Origin: Sphingobium scionense
GTDB lineage: Bacteria > Pseudomonadota > Alphaproteobacteria > Sphingomonadales > Sphingomonadaceae
Assembly: GCF_014197035.1 (NCBI RefSeq)
Contig: NZ_JACIEU010000010.1
Coordinates: 1-64,000, forward strand
Direction: 5' to 3'
Length of the DNA stretch: 64,000 nucleotides
Under the pieces are notes generated by a model. The model saw only the letters and a list, made by a program, of their open reading frames with translations. It searched no databases and was not told where the DNA came from. This document shows, one piece after another, positions 25,781 to 37,565 of the stretch. Positions within the stretch are counted from its first letter, which is position 1. Each line of letters begins with the position of its first letter. A program made the translations under genes and the position numbers.

Positions 25781-26542
25781 ATGGATATCAAGGGACTGGC
25801 CGCCATCGTCACCGGTGGCGCCTCCGGCCTTGGCCGTGCCACCGCCACCATGCTCGCGGCGCAGGGTGCCAAGGTCGCGATCTTCGATCTCAATGAGGAA
25901 GCCGGCAAGGCGGTCGCCGCTGAAATCGGTGGCCTTTATGTCGGCGTCAATGTTGCCGATGATGCCAGCGTCACCGCCGGACTCGACACGGCGGAGGGCG
26001 CGCACGGCGTCGCCCGCATCCTGGTCAACTGTGCCGGCATCGCCCCGGCCGTGAAGACGGTGGGCAAGGAAAATGTGCCTCATCCGCTCGACAGCTTCGC
26101 CAAAACGGTGACCGTCAACCTGATCGGCACCTTCAACATGATCTCCAAATTCGCCGCCCGCGCGGCCGCCGCCGAGGAGATGGGCGGCGAGCGCGGCGTC
26201 ATCGTCAACACCGCATCGGTCGCGGCCTATGACGGCCAGATCGGCCAGGCGGCCTATTCAGCGTCGAAGGGCGGCGTGGTCGGCATGACCCTGCCGATCG
26301 CCCGCGATCTGGCCCAGCACAAGATCCGCGTCATGACGATCGCGCCGGGCATCTTCCTGACGCCGATGCTGGAGGCCTTCCCCCAGCATGTGCAGGATGC
26401 GCTGGGCGCACAGGTGCCCCACCCCAGCCGCCTCGGCAAGCCGGCCGAATATGCCCAGCTGGTCGAATCGATCGTCCGCAACCCGATGCTGAATGGCGAA
26501 GTGATCCGGCTCGACGGCGCCATCCGCATGGCGCCCCGGTGA
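25781..26542 (+). CDS. 3-hydroxyacyl-CoA dehydrogenase of the SDR (HSD10) type
   Basis: Starting at 25781 after GGGAGAGGACAGATA, the product has 253 residues. The motifs are TGGASGLG, NCAGIAPA and NTASVAAYDGQIGQAAYSASKGG, with the Ser, Tyr and Lys of the active site all present. The long insertion around AVKTVGKENVPHPLDSF and the ending LNGEVIRLDGAIRMAPR are typical of HSD10, the mitochondrial and bacterial short-chain and branched hydroxyacyl-CoA dehydrogenase. It would carry out the third step of beta-oxidation in this operon. Its stop overlaps the next gene's GTG start. Confidence 0.92.
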   Translation: MDIKGLAAIVTGGASGLGRATATMLAAQGAKVAIFDLNEEAGKAVAAEIGGLYVGVNVADDASVTAGLDTAEGAHGVARILVNCAGIAPAVKTVGKENVPHPLDSFAKTVTVNLIGTFNMISKFAARAAAAEEMGGERGVIVNTASVAAYDGQIGQAAYSASKGGVVGMTLPIARDLAQHKIRVMTIAPGIFLTPMLEAFPQHVQDALGAQVPHPSRLGKPAEYAQLVESIVRNPMLNGEVIRLDGAIRMAPR

Positions 26543-27336
26543 CGGACATGGCGAGCAGCGACGGCGTGGCCCTGGCGATCGCAAACGGCATCGCCCGAAT
26601 CACGCTTGATCGTCCGGCGGTCGGCAATGCGATCGACCTGCCGCTCGCCCACGCGCTGCTCGACGCCGCGATCCAGTGCGAGGGCGACGCGGCGGTCCGC
26701 TGCGTCGTCCTGACCGGCAACGGCAAGCTGTTCTGCGCCGGCGGCGATGTCGCGCTGATGGGCGGCGCGGGCGCGCAGCTGCCCACCGTCCTCACCGAAC
26801 TCATCGCCACTTTCCACGCCGCCGTCACCCGCCTTGCCCGCATGGCCAAGCCGCTCATAACGCTGGTGAACGGCCCCGCTGCCGGTGCCGGCTTCAGCCT
26901 CGCCATATTGGGCGATGTCGTGCTGTCCGCCCGCTCGGCCCATTATACGGCGGCCTATGGCGCGATCGGCCTGACCGCCGATGGCGGGCTCAGCTGGCTG
27001 CTGCCGCGCCTCGTCGGTCTGCGCCGCGCGCAGGAAATCATCCTCACCAATCGCCGCATCAAAAGCGAGGAAGCCGAAGCCATCGGCCTCGTCACCCGGC
27101 TGGTCGATGACGACGCGCTGGAAGCCGAGGGGCTGGCGCTCGCCGCCCGCCTCGCCGATGCGCCGACCGCGGCCTATGGCGCCGCCCGCACCCTGCTGCA
27201 CGACAGTTTCGACACCGGCTTCGAAACCCAGCTCGACAGCGAACTCCGATCGATGGCGGTCGCCGGCGCCGGTGAGGCGCAGGAAGGGCTTGCCGCCCTG
27301 CTCGCCAAGCGTCCCCCGAATTTCAGAGGAGCCTGA
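26539..27336 (+). CDS. Enoyl-CoA hydratase/isomerase family protein
   Basis: The gene is read from a GTG overlapping the previous stop (GTGA), giving 265 residues; an ATG at 26548 is an alternative. Crotonase features are FCAGGDVALMGG (oxyanion hole) and LVNGPAAGAGFSLAILGDVVLSA. The segment AYGAIGLTADGGLSWLLPRLVG holds the position where hydratases have a catalytic Glu; here it reads Ala-Ile-Gly-Leu, so one of the two usual Glu residues seems absent. It may therefore be an isomerase-like or otherwise modified crotonase. It is the fourth gene of the operon. Confidence 0.88.
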   Translation: MTDMASSDGVALAIANGIARITLDRPAVGNAIDLPLAHALLDAAIQCEGDAAVRCVVLTGNGKLFCAGGDVALMGGAGAQLPTVLTELIATFHAAVTRLARMAKPLITLVNGPAAGAGFSLAILGDVVLSARSAHYTAAYGAIGLTADGGLSWLLPRLVGLRRAQEIILTNRRIKSEEAEAIGLVTRLVDDDALEAEGLALAARLADAPTAAYGAARTLLHDSFDTGFETQLDSELRSMAVAGAGEAQEGLAALLAKRPPNFRGA

Positions 27337-27339
27337 CCC

Positions 27340-29501
<2,162 letters not shown>

Positions 29502-29507
29502 TCTGCC

Positions 29508-29542
29508 CAATGCCTCCCCAAACCTGACTTGGGGAGGCATTG
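29508..29542 (+). terminator. Terminator of the six-gene acyl-CoA operon
   Basis: CAATGCCTCCCCA (29508-29520) and TGGGGAGGCATTG (29530-29542) form a perfect 13-base-pair stem around a nine-base loop, six bases after the stop codon. No long T-run follows, but position and stability make it the likely operon end. Confidence 0.7.
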
Positions 29543-29852
29543 GAGACGCGTGTCTTCATTGGCGTATCTCCAATAGCCCTGTCCTACTCGCCGCTTCTCT
29601 GATCTATCCTCAGCGATGGATCCCGTCTGCGCGCCCTTAATTCCCAAAGAGCATTCGTGCCCCAACCGACGCGTGGACAGTGCGTGGCTGGCGCGTGGCC
29701 GATACGTCGTCATGACCCGAAGGGCGCGTCACCCTGACCCGGATGTGACCCGATCGTCGCGTCGGTGGGGCGCTGCAGGGGCATTTGGGGGGCATTCGGC
29801 CCTTTTTGCCGCACGACACTATATACTTTGCCCGGTGGAACGCAGGTGTGAC
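29543..29852. other. 310-base gap without a recognisable gene
   Basis: After the hairpin there is a stretch with weaker coding character than its surroundings, lying between the operon end and the 3' end of the broken glucosidase gene. I found no RNA gene, no clear promoter and no repeat matching other parts of the window. It may be decayed sequence. Confidence 0.5.
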
Positions 29853-31469
29853 CTAATCCTGCGCCAGCAGCAGTGCGGCATAGCGCGGCAATGCCATCCC
29901 CGGCGCCGCATCGCTGATCGCCGCGACGATCGCGCCGCGCCCGTCCACCTCGATCGGCCAGGGCGCAGGCGCCGACGACAGGTTGAAGACGCAGGTCAGC
30001 GCCTGATCCTCTGTCACCCGGCGGAAGGCCAGGCACTGGTCGTCGGCACGCATGATATCCAGGCGCCCATGGCGCAACGCCGGATTGGCCTTGCGCAGCG
30101 CGATCATCGCGCGGGTGAAGTGCAGCAGCGAGGCCGGGTCGCCCTCCTGCGCCGCCACCGCCCGCGCGACATTGTCCGCGCCCAGCGGCAACCAGGGCTC
30201 ACCGTCGGTGAAGCCCGCCTCCGCCGCATCGACCGACCAGGGCAGTGGCGTGCGCGCGCCGTCGCGCGACAGGGTCAGCGGCCAGTTGGCGATCGCCTCG
30301 GGGTCTTGCAGCTTCTCGAACGGGATATCCACCTGGGTGATGCCCAGTTCCTCGCCCTGATAGAGGATGACATTGCCGCGCAACGCCATCAGCAACAGCA
30401 TCTTGAGCCGGGCGAAGGCCGCCTGATCCTCCGACGCGCACCAGCGCGACAAGGCACGCGGCGCATCATGATTCTCGAACGCCCAGCTCGGCCAGCCCAT
30501 GCCCGGCTCATCCGGCCAGCGTGCCAGCGTATCGGCGATCAGGCCGGGGGTCAGCGCCGGGGCATAGAGAAAGTTGAAGCCATAGGCGCTGTTGAGATGA
30601 TCCTCGCCCGCCGTATAGGCCTTCATCTCCTGCTCGGCGAGGTCTCCGCCCACCTCCGCCACGGTGAAGATCGCGCCATAGCGGTCGGTGAGTTCGCGGA
30701 TGCGCGCGACGAAATCGACCACGCCGGGGTGCGACTGGCTGTAACGACGAATCTGATAGTCGAACGGCCGGGTGCGCGGCCCTTCCCCTTCGGGCGCGGG
30801 CGGATTGTCGCGCAGTTCCGGGTCGTGCATCGCATGATTCAGCGCATCGAGGCGAAAACCGTCGACGCCCCGATCCAGCCAGAATCGCATCGCGCCCAGC
30901 AGCGCATCCTGCACTGCGCCATTATGGACGTTGAGCTGCGGCTGGCTGGTCAGGAACTGGTGCATATAATATTGCCGCCGCCGCGCGTCTCAGGTCCAGG
31001 CCGGGCCGCCGAACACCGACTGCCAGTTATTGGGCGGCGTGCCGTCCGCCCTGGGATCGGCCCAGACGAACCAGTCCGCCTTGTCATTGTCCCGGTCCTG
31101 CCGGCTCTGCGCGAACCAGGGGTGCAGGTCGGAACTATGGGCATAGACCTGGTCGATCGTGACCTTGATCCCCAGTTCATGCGCGCGCGCCACCAGCGCG
31201 TCGAAATCGGCGAGCGTGCCGAAGATCGGGTCCACCCCGCAATAATCGGCGATGTCATAACCAAAATCGCGCATCGGCGAGGGGAAGAAGGGCGAAATCC
31301 AGATTGCGTCCACACCCAACCGGGCGACATGCTCCAGCCGCGCGGTGATGCCCGGCAAATCGCCAATGCCATCACCGTTCGAATCCTGAAAGCTGCGGGG
31401 ATAGATTTGATAGAGGACCGCGCCCTTCCACCAGGGCCGATCGCCTGCATTACGACTGTCGGGAGCCAT
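29853..31469 (-). pseudogene. GH13 alpha-glucosidase gene interrupted by an in-frame TGA
   Basis: A single reading frame of 538 sense codons plus one internal TGA (30990-30992) encodes a GH13 alpha-glucosidase. The N-terminal part has WWKGAVLYQIYPRSFQDSNG and DAIWISPFFPSP. The part after the TGA has VDGFRLDAL (nucleophile Asp), FTVAEVGG (acid/base Glu) and FENHDAPR (third acid). At the TGA the family has Trp (AWTWD), so one base change, TGG to TGA, explains it. Both halves are otherwise intact, which suggests a recent mutation or a sequencing error. An ATG 24 bases further on could restart translation but would lack the first third of the barrel. No maltose operon partners are nearby. Confidence 0.85.
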
Positions 31470-31570
31470 CTGCGCCACCCCATGTCCCAAGCCTGCGGCG
31501 CATCGTGCCGCAGCGCCAGTCTACACGGCGGCGCGCGCAGGTGAAGAACTATGTTGCGAGTGCGAAGAGA

Positions 31571-31690
31571 TCAGGGCGTGTGCCGGGATCGCGCCACGCT
31601 GGAAATCAGCTGGTTGATGACACACTCGTCCTGCGCGGCGGAAGCACAAATGCCGCACAGCCAGTCCAGACACCGAGCCAGAAATGCCAT
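31571..31690 (-). CDS. Cysteine-containing 39-residue small protein
   Basis: An ATG at 31690 follows GAAGGAGAGGGCC, one of the strongest ribosome sites in the window, and opens a 39-codon frame ending in TGA. The peptide begins MAFLARCLDWLCGICASAAQ and has Cys at 7, 12, 15 and 23. The first 17 residues are amphipathic to hydrophobic; the C-terminus is basic (VARSRHTP). I do not recognise it. It lies 81 bases downstream of the efflux operon on the same strand, with possible weak promoter elements TTTTCT and TATTCT 17 bases apart before it. Confidence 0.5.
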   Translation of the reverse strand: MAFLARCLDWLCGICASAAQDECVINQLISSVARSRHTP

Positions 31691-31771
31691 GGCCCTCTCC
31701 TTCTTCTTTATGCGCGCAGAATAGCAGGATTCGCGGGCCTAGAAAAGCGGGAGAAGAGGGCGGATCGGCGC

Positions 31772-33142
31772 TTACTGGTCGGCGCCGATCACCCGGTAGA
31801 GCAGGATGCGATTCTGCACCGCCGCCAGCTGTGTCGCGATCGCCGACTGCTGCGCGCTGTAGAGCGACCGCTGGCTGGTCAGCGACGTGAGGAAGGTGTC
31901 GATGCCTGCACGATAACGCTGGTCGGCCAGCGCATAATAGCGCTGGTTCGCCGTCACCAGCGCCTGCTGCGCCGCCTGCTGCCGGTCGATCGTCCCGGCC
32001 CGCGCCAGCCCGTCCGACACTTCCTGGAAGGCGGTCTGGATCGCCTTCTCATATTGCGCGACATACAGGTCGCGCTGCGCCTTGCTATAGTCCAGATTGC
32101 CGCGCGCCGCGCCGCCGAAGATCGGCATGCTGGCGGACGGCGCCGCCGACCAGGCAAAGCCGCCATCGCCGAACAGCGAGGACAGGGCAGAGCTGGCCAC
32201 ACCGATCGCCGTGGTCAGGCTGATCTTGGGGAACATCGCCGCCCGCGCCGCGCCGATATCGGCATTGGCGGCCTTGAGCTGATGTTCCGCCTGCAGCACA
32301 TCGGGCCGTTGCAACAGCACGTCGGAGGAGAGGCCAGCGGGCACCTTCGCGGTCGACTGCAACAGGCTGTCGAGCGATTGCGGCAACAGCGCATCCTCGA
32401 CCGGCGCACCGACCAGCAGTTCCAGCGCGTTGCGGTCCTGCGCCACCTGGGTGACATTCGCCTCGATGTCGGCGCGCGCCTGCTCCACCGTGGTTTCGGC
32501 CTGATGCACGTCCAGCTTGCCGGCCAGACCCGATGTGTTGAGCGTCTGCGTCAGTTTCAGGCTGCGCTCGGCGCTCGCCAGCGTCTGGCGCGACAAGGCG
32601 AGCAATTCCTGGTCCGCCGCCATCGTCGCATAGGCGTTCGCCGTCTCGGCAATCAGGGTGATGCGGGTCGACCGCATCCCTTCCTGCGTCGCCAGATAGG
32701 ATTCCAGCGCCGACCGGGTCAGATTCTTGACCCGGCCGAACAGGTCGATCTCGAACGCGCTGAAGCCGACATCGGCGCTATAGCTATTCTGCCGATTGTC
32801 GTTCTGGCGGCTAAAGCTCGCCGCCGCATCGCCGGTGATCGTCGGCAGCTGCGCCGCCCGCTCGACCATATATTGCGCCCGCGCCGACTGGACATTGGCC
32901 AGCGCGACGCGCAGGTCGCGATTATTGGCCAGCGCCCGCTCGATCACGGTCTTGAGCCGCGTATCGCCGATCAGCTCGGTCCAGGGCAGGCCCGCAGGCT
33001 CGGCGCCGGCGGGGGCATAGGCTTCCCCCGTCGGGAAAGCCGGCGCCACCGGCGTTTGCGGCCGCACATATTTGGGCGCCATGTCGCACCCGGCCAGCAC
33101 CAGCGCCGACAGCGGCATCATCATCCATGCAGCGCGGGTCAT
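31772..33142 (-). CDS. RND efflux outer-membrane lipoprotein (OprM/NodT family)
   Basis: This 456-residue protein has a lipoprotein signal ending LVLAGC, then two TolC-type repeats rich in coiled-coil helices (for example ANVQSARAQYMVERAAQLP and RNALELLVGAPV). It forms the trimeric outer-membrane channel of a tripartite pump. The ATG overlaps the stop of the pump gene by four bases (ATGA), so it is translated with it. It is the last gene of the adaptor-pump-channel operon. Confidence 0.93.
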   Translation of the reverse strand: MTRAAWMMMPLSALVLAGCDMAPKYVRPQTPVAPAFPTGEAYAPAGAEPAGLPWTELIGDTRLKTVIERALANNRDLRVALANVQSARAQYMVERAAQLPTITGDAAASFSRQNDNRQNSYSADVGFSAFEIDLFGRVKNLTRSALESYLATQEGMRSTRITLIAETANAYATMAADQELLALSRQTLASAERSLKLTQTLNTSGLAGKLDVHQAETTVEQARADIEANVTQVAQDRNALELLVGAPVEDALLPQSLDSLLQSTAKVPAGLSSDVLLQRPDVLQAEHQLKAANADIGAARAAMFPKISLTTAIGVASSALSSLFGDGGFAWSAAPSASMPIFGGAARGNLDYSKAQRDLYVAQYEKAIQTAFQEVSDGLARAGTIDRQQAAQQALVTANQRYYALADQRYRAGIDTFLTSLTSQRSLYSAQQSAIATQLAAVQNRILLYRVIGADQ

Positions 33143-36100
33143 GCGGGCACTCCGTCCACGGGCGCGTCCTGAACCGGCGGCTCGCCACCCGGCTTCTTCT
33201 TGTCCATGCCGAACAGGCGGGCGATCGAGACGAAGAAGAGCGGCACGTAGAAGATCGCCAGCACTGTCGCCGTCACCATGCCGCCCACCACCGCCGTGCC
33301 GATCGCGACGCGGCTCTGCGCCCCCGCTCCGGTGGCGATGGCAAGCGGAATGACGCCCGCGATGAAGGCCAGGCTGGTCATCAGGATCGGACGGAAGCGC
33401 AAACGCGCAGCCTCCAGCGCCGCGTCCAGCGCATTGCGGCCATTGCGATGCGCCAGTTCGGCAAACTCGACGATCAGGATCGCATTCTTCGCCGCCAGCC
33501 CCATGGTGGTGAGCAGGCCGACCTGAAAGAAGATATTATTCTCCAGCCCGCGCAGCGTCACCGCCAGCACCGCACCGATCAGGCCAAGCGGAATGACCAG
33601 CAGCACCGACAGCGGGATCGACCAGCTTTCATAGAGGGCGGCCAGGCACAGGAAGACGACCAGCACCGACAGGCCATAGAGAAGGGGCGCCTGTCCGCCG
33701 GACAATTGCTCCTGATAGCTGAGACCGCTCCAGGCATAGCTGGTGCCGGCCGGCAGCTGCTTCTGCAGCGCGACCATCCGGTCCATCGCATCGCCCGAAC
33801 TGGCGCCCGGTGCCGACTGGCCCTGAAGCTCGTAGGCGGACAGGCCGTTGAAGCGTTGCACGCTGCTCGGTCCCATCACCCAATGGCTGGTCGCAAAGGC
33901 GGAGAAGGGCACCATCTCGCCAGTCGTGCTCGAGCGCACCATCCAGTTGTCGAGGTCGCTGGGGAGCGAACGATAGGCACCGTCAGCCTGCATGAAAACG
34001 CGCTTCACCCGGCCACGATCGACGAAGTCGTTGACATAGGTGCTGCCCCAGGCGGAACTGAGCACATCGTCGACATTGGCCTGGGTCAGGCCCAGCACGG
34101 TCAGCTTCTCGGTATCGATGTCGATCTTGAGCTGCGGCGTATCCTCCAGAGATGCCGCACGCACGCCGGCCAACACCGGATCCTGCTGCGCAGCGGCGAT
34201 CAACTGGTTGCGCAGCTCCAGGAAGCGTTCCCGGCTGAGTCCGCCGCTGTTCAGCAGTTCGAAGGTGAAGCCGTTGGACTGGCCCAGACCGCGGATCGCC
34301 GGCGGCGTCATCGCCAGCACCTTGGCATCGCGGATCGCGCCCAGCTGCTTGGTCGCCCGATTGGCGATCGTGCCGGCCTCGTTCGCCTTGCCCTTGCGGT
34401 CGTCCCATGGCGCCAGGTTGATGAAGCCCTGGCCGACATTCTCGCCCTGCCCCTGGAAACTGAAGCCGGTCATGATGAACGCGAAGGCGACATTGTCCTT
34501 CTCGTCATTCAGGAAATAGCTCTGCACCTGGTCGATCGCCGCATTGGTGCGGCTCGACTTGGCGCCCGACGGCAGCGTGACCTGCACCATCACCTGTCCC
34601 TGGTCCTCGACCGGCAGGAAGCTGGTGGGCAGGCGCATGAACAGCAGCACCAATATACCCAGTACCAGCACATAGAGGCCCCAGAAGATGCCCCGCTTGC
34701 CGATCACCCCCTGGGTGCGACGGACATAGCTGTTGGTCAGCCGCTCGAACCAGCGGTTGAACTTGCCGAACCAGCCCTTTTCCCGATGCGCCTTGTCGAT
34801 CGGCTTCAGGATGGTGGCGCACAGGGCCGGCGACAGGATGAGCGCGACCACGACCGACAGCAGCATCGACGACACGATCGTGATCGAGAATTGGCGATAG
34901 ATGACGCCGGTCGATCCGCCGAAGAAGGCCATGGGCAGCAGCACCGCCGACAACACCAGCGCGATGCCGACCAGCGCACTGCCGATTTCCATCATCGACT
35001 TGATCGTGGCGTCGCGGGGCGACAGCCCCTCCTCCTCCATGATGCGTTCGACATTCTCCACCACGACGATCGCATCGTCGACCAGCAGGCCGATCGACAG
35101 CACCATGCCGAACAGGGTCAGCGTGTTGATCGAATAGCCGAACAGGGCAAGGATGCCGAACGTGCCGAGCAGCACGACCGGCACCGCGATCGCGGGCACC
35201 AGCGTCGCGCGCCAGCTCTGCAGGAAGACGAACATCACGATGACGACCAGCACGACCGCCTCGATCAGCGTCTGGACGACTTCCTCGACCGACAGCTTGA
35301 TGAAGGGCGTGGTGTCGCGCGGATAGACGATCTTGTAGCCGTGCGGCAGGTTGCCGCCCAGTTCGGCGACGCGCGCCTTCACCAGTTCGGCGGTCTTGAG
35401 CGCGTCGGCACCCGGCGCCAGCTGCAACGCCATGCCCGATGCCGGATGGCCGTTGAGGCGCGCGCTGGTGGTATAGCTTTCATTGCCCAGTTCGACGCGG
35501 GCCACGTCGGACAGGTGGACGACCGACCCGTCGCTCTGCGTCTTCACCACGATATTGCGGAACTGGTCCGGCGTTTCCAGGCGCGCGCGCGCCGTGACGG
35601 TGGCGTTGATCTGCTGGTTGGCCGGTGCCGGATCGGCGCCGATCTGGCCGGCCGACACTTCGATATTCTGCGCCTTGATCGCGGTTTCGACGTCCGACGG
35701 CATCAGCTTGACCGCGGCCAGCTTATAGGGGTCCAGCCAGATGCGCATCGCATATTGCGACCCGAAGATCTGGGTCGCGCCGATGCCGTCGATACGGGCG
35801 ATCGAATCCTGGAAATTATTGACCAGATAGTCGGCAATGTCCGCCTGGGTGGCATTGTCGGTCTCGTCATAGAGACCGACCAGCATCAGGAAGTCGGTCT
35901 GCTGCTTGGTGACCGACAGGCCCTGCTGCTGCACGGCGCTGGGCAGGCGGCTCAGCGCCTGCTGCACCCGGTTCTGCACCTGCACTTGCGCGGTGTCGGG
36001 GTCGGTGCCCTTCTGGAAGGTGACGGTGATGCGCGACTGCCCCGTCGATGTCGACGAGGAGGAGAAATACATGAGGCCGTCGATGCCGGTCAGCTGCTGC

Positions 36101-36300
36101 TCGATGACCTGGGTGACGCTGGTCTCGACCGTTTCGGCCGACGCGCCCGGATAGGTGGCGCTGATGCCGACGCCCGGCGGCGCGATATCGGGATATTGCG
36201 CGACCGGCAGCGACAGCATGCCGCCGAGGCCCGCCAGCATGATGCCGATGGCGATGACCCAGGCAAAGATCGGCCGGTCGATGAAAAAGCGGCTCAGCAC
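33139..36300 (-). CDS. RND-type inner-membrane drug/proton antiporter (AcrB/MexB family, HAE1)
   Basis: This 1053-residue protein is of full family length and starts at a GTG at 36300 with AGGAGAGG upstream. It begins FFIDRPIFAWVIAIGIMLAG, the first transmembrane helix, and carries the proton-relay pair Asp-Asp in LLVDDAIVVVENVERIM. Two large periplasmic loops and 12 transmembrane segments are expected. Segments GPSSVQRFNGLSAYELQGQ and GLAAKNAILIVEFA are typical of hydrophobe/amphiphile exporters. It exports lipophilic compounds such as antibiotics, solvents or bile-type molecules by proton exchange. The adaptor gene lies 10 bases upstream. Specificity is unknown. Confidence 0.96.
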   Translation of the reverse strand: MLSRFFIDRPIFAWVIAIGIMLAGLGGMLSLPVAQYPDIAPPGVGISATYPGASAETVETSVTQVIEQQLTGIDGLMYFSSSSTSTGQSRITVTFQKGTDPDTAQVQVQNRVQQALSRLPSAVQQQGLSVTKQQTDFLMLVGLYDETDNATQADIADYLVNNFQDSIARIDGIGATQIFGSQYAMRIWLDPYKLAAVKLMPSDVETAIKAQNIEVSAGQIGADPAPANQQINATVTARARLETPDQFRNIVVKTQSDGSVVHLSDVARVELGNESYTTSARLNGHPASGMALQLAPGADALKTAELVKARVAELGGNLPHGYKIVYPRDTTPFIKLSVEEVVQTLIEAVVLVVIVMFVFLQSWRATLVPAIAVPVVLLGTFGILALFGYSINTLTLFGMVLSIGLLVDDAIVVVENVERIMEEEGLSPRDATIKSMMEIGSALVGIALVLSAVLLPMAFFGGSTGVIYRQFSITIVSSMLLSVVVALILSPALCATILKPIDKAHREKGWFGKFNRWFERLTNSYVRRTQGVIGKRGIFWGLYVLVLGILVLLFMRLPTSFLPVEDQGQVMVQVTLPSGAKSSRTNAAIDQVQSYFLNDEKDNVAFAFIMTGFSFQGQGENVGQGFINLAPWDDRKGKANEAGTIANRATKQLGAIRDAKVLAMTPPAIRGLGQSNGFTFELLNSGGLSRERFLELRNQLIAAAQQDPVLAGVRAASLEDTPQLKIDIDTEKLTVLGLTQANVDDVLSSAWGSTYVNDFVDRGRVKRVFMQADGAYRSLPSDLDNWMVRSSTTGEMVPFSAFATSHWVMGPSSVQRFNGLSAYELQGQSAPGASSGDAMDRMVALQKQLPAGTSYAWSGLSYQEQLSGGQAPLLYGLSVLVVFLCLAALYESWSIPLSVLLVIPLGLIGAVLAVTLRGLENNIFFQVGLLTTMGLAAKNAILIVEFAELAHRNGRNALDAALEAARLRFRPILMTSLAFIAGVIPLAIATGAGAQSRVAIGTAVVGGMVTATVLAIFYVPLFFVSIARLFGMDKKKPGGEPPVQDAPVDGVPA

Positions 36301-36310
36301 CGGGCCTCTC

Positions 36311-37444
36311 CTACTTCTTCGCCGCGACGGCGACGGGCTTCACCTTGTCGTCGGGCTGGACCTTGTCGGTGCCCTCGACGATCAGCCGGTCGCCGGCCTT
36401 CAGGCCTGCGGTGATCAGCCACTTGTCGCCGATCGCCTGCGCGGCGGTGACGGTGCGGCGCTCGACCTTGTTGTCCTTGGTCACGACCAGCGCGGTCGCA
36501 TTGCCCTTGGCATCGCGGGCGATACCCTGCTGCGGCGCCAGGATCGCGCCGGGCACGACCGACTGGGGCGCCACGACACGCACGAACATGCCGGGCAGCA
36601 ACATCCCGTCGGGATTGGGGAAGCGCGCGCGCAGTGTCACCGTGCCGCTGTCGACATCGACGATCGGCTCGGCAAATTCGATCCGCCCTTCCAGCGGATA
36701 TTCGCTGCCATCGTCCAGCTTCAGCCGGATCGTCGCGCTGGCTGGCAGCGTCTTGCCCGCCGCCAGCGATCGCCGCAGCTGCAGCAACTGGCTGCTCGAC
36801 TGGGTGACGTCGACATAGATCGGATCGAGCTGCTGGATCGTCGTCAGCGGATCGGTCTGGCTGGCGGTCACCAGCGCACCGGGGGTGAAGAGGGTGCGGC
36901 CGATCCGCCCACTGATCGGCGCACGAAGCTGGGTGAAGGTCAGGTTGACATTGGCCGTGTCGAGCGAGGCGCGGGCCTGACCCACTGCTGCACTCGCCTG
37001 GCGAGCGGTCGCGATCACATCGTCGCGGTCCTGAGCGCTCACCGCCTCGGTATCACCAAGGCTGCGATAGCGCTGCGCCTTGGCCTGCGCGGCCACCGCC
37101 GTCGCCTGCGCACTCACCAGCGCCGCCTGCGCCTCGTCGCGTGACGCGCGATAGAGCCGCTCGTCAATCTGGTAGAGCGGCTGGCCTGCGGTCACCATCG
37201 ATCCTTCGGTGAACAGCCGCTTCTGGATCACGCCGGTGATCTGGGGCCTTACTTCCGACTGCATGGTCGACACGGTGCGCGCCGGCAGTTCGGATGAGAC
37301 GGTCACATTCTGTGCCGTCAACGTCACCACGCCCACTTCCACAGGCCCTTTCTTTGGCGCCTTTTCCTGTCCGCAAGCGGTGATCAGGATGCATAATGCA
37401 ATCGGTGCGACCCGGAGGCTCCGGAGCTCTGCGAAAATGGGCAT
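36311..37444 (-). CDS. RND efflux periplasmic adaptor (AcrA/MexA family)
   Basis: This 377-residue lipoprotein has a signal ending LITAC. The domains run in order: beta-barrel start, lipoyl-like half (VRPQITGVIQKRLFTEGSMV), a helical hairpin (residues about 95-150), the second lipoyl half (LRAPISGRIGRTLFTPGALV) and membrane-proximal domains. It links the pump to the outer-membrane channel. It is the first gene of the operon and divergent from an OmpR-type regulator 197 bases away, whose repeats in the gap make it the likely controller. Confidence 0.95.
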   Translation of the reverse strand: MPIFAELRSLRVAPIALCILITACGQEKAPKKGPVEVGVVTLTAQNVTVSSELPARTVSTMQSEVRPQITGVIQKRLFTEGSMVTAGQPLYQIDERLYRASRDEAQAALVSAQATAVAAQAKAQRYRSLGDTEAVSAQDRDDVIATARQASAAVGQARASLDTANVNLTFTQLRAPISGRIGRTLFTPGALVTASQTDPLTTIQQLDPIYVDVTQSSSQLLQLRRSLAAGKTLPASATIRLKLDDGSEYPLEGRIEFAEPIVDVDSGTVTLRARFPNPDGMLLPGMFVRVVAPQSVVPGAILAPQQGIARDAKGNATALVVTKDNKVERRTVTAAQAIGDKWLITAGLKAGDRLIVEGTDKVQPDDKVKPVAVAAKK

Positions 37445-37565
37445 GGCTTCACATCGTTACCGCCGGCAGGCAGCGCCGACGGTCGCCTGATCGCGATTTG
37501 CGCAGTAGCGTGCTAGACCAAGTTGATATCCTGACGCATCAACATGTCGCGTGACATCCGGCCGC

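Noticed and set aside
29543..29852. Possible tRNA, attachment site or mobile remnant in the gap
   Set aside because: No cloverleaf, no direct repeats and no integrase or transposase fragment could be seen.
30990..30992. TGA as a selenocysteine or programmed readthrough codon
   Set aside because: The family has Trp here, not Cys or Sec, and I see no selenocysteine-type hairpin just after it; a point mutation is simpler.
33127..36414. A 1095-codon plus-strand frame
   Set aside because: It is the antisense of the RND pump gene, with His/Arg/Gln-rich composition and no recognisable motif; such frames arise from GC-rich codon use.
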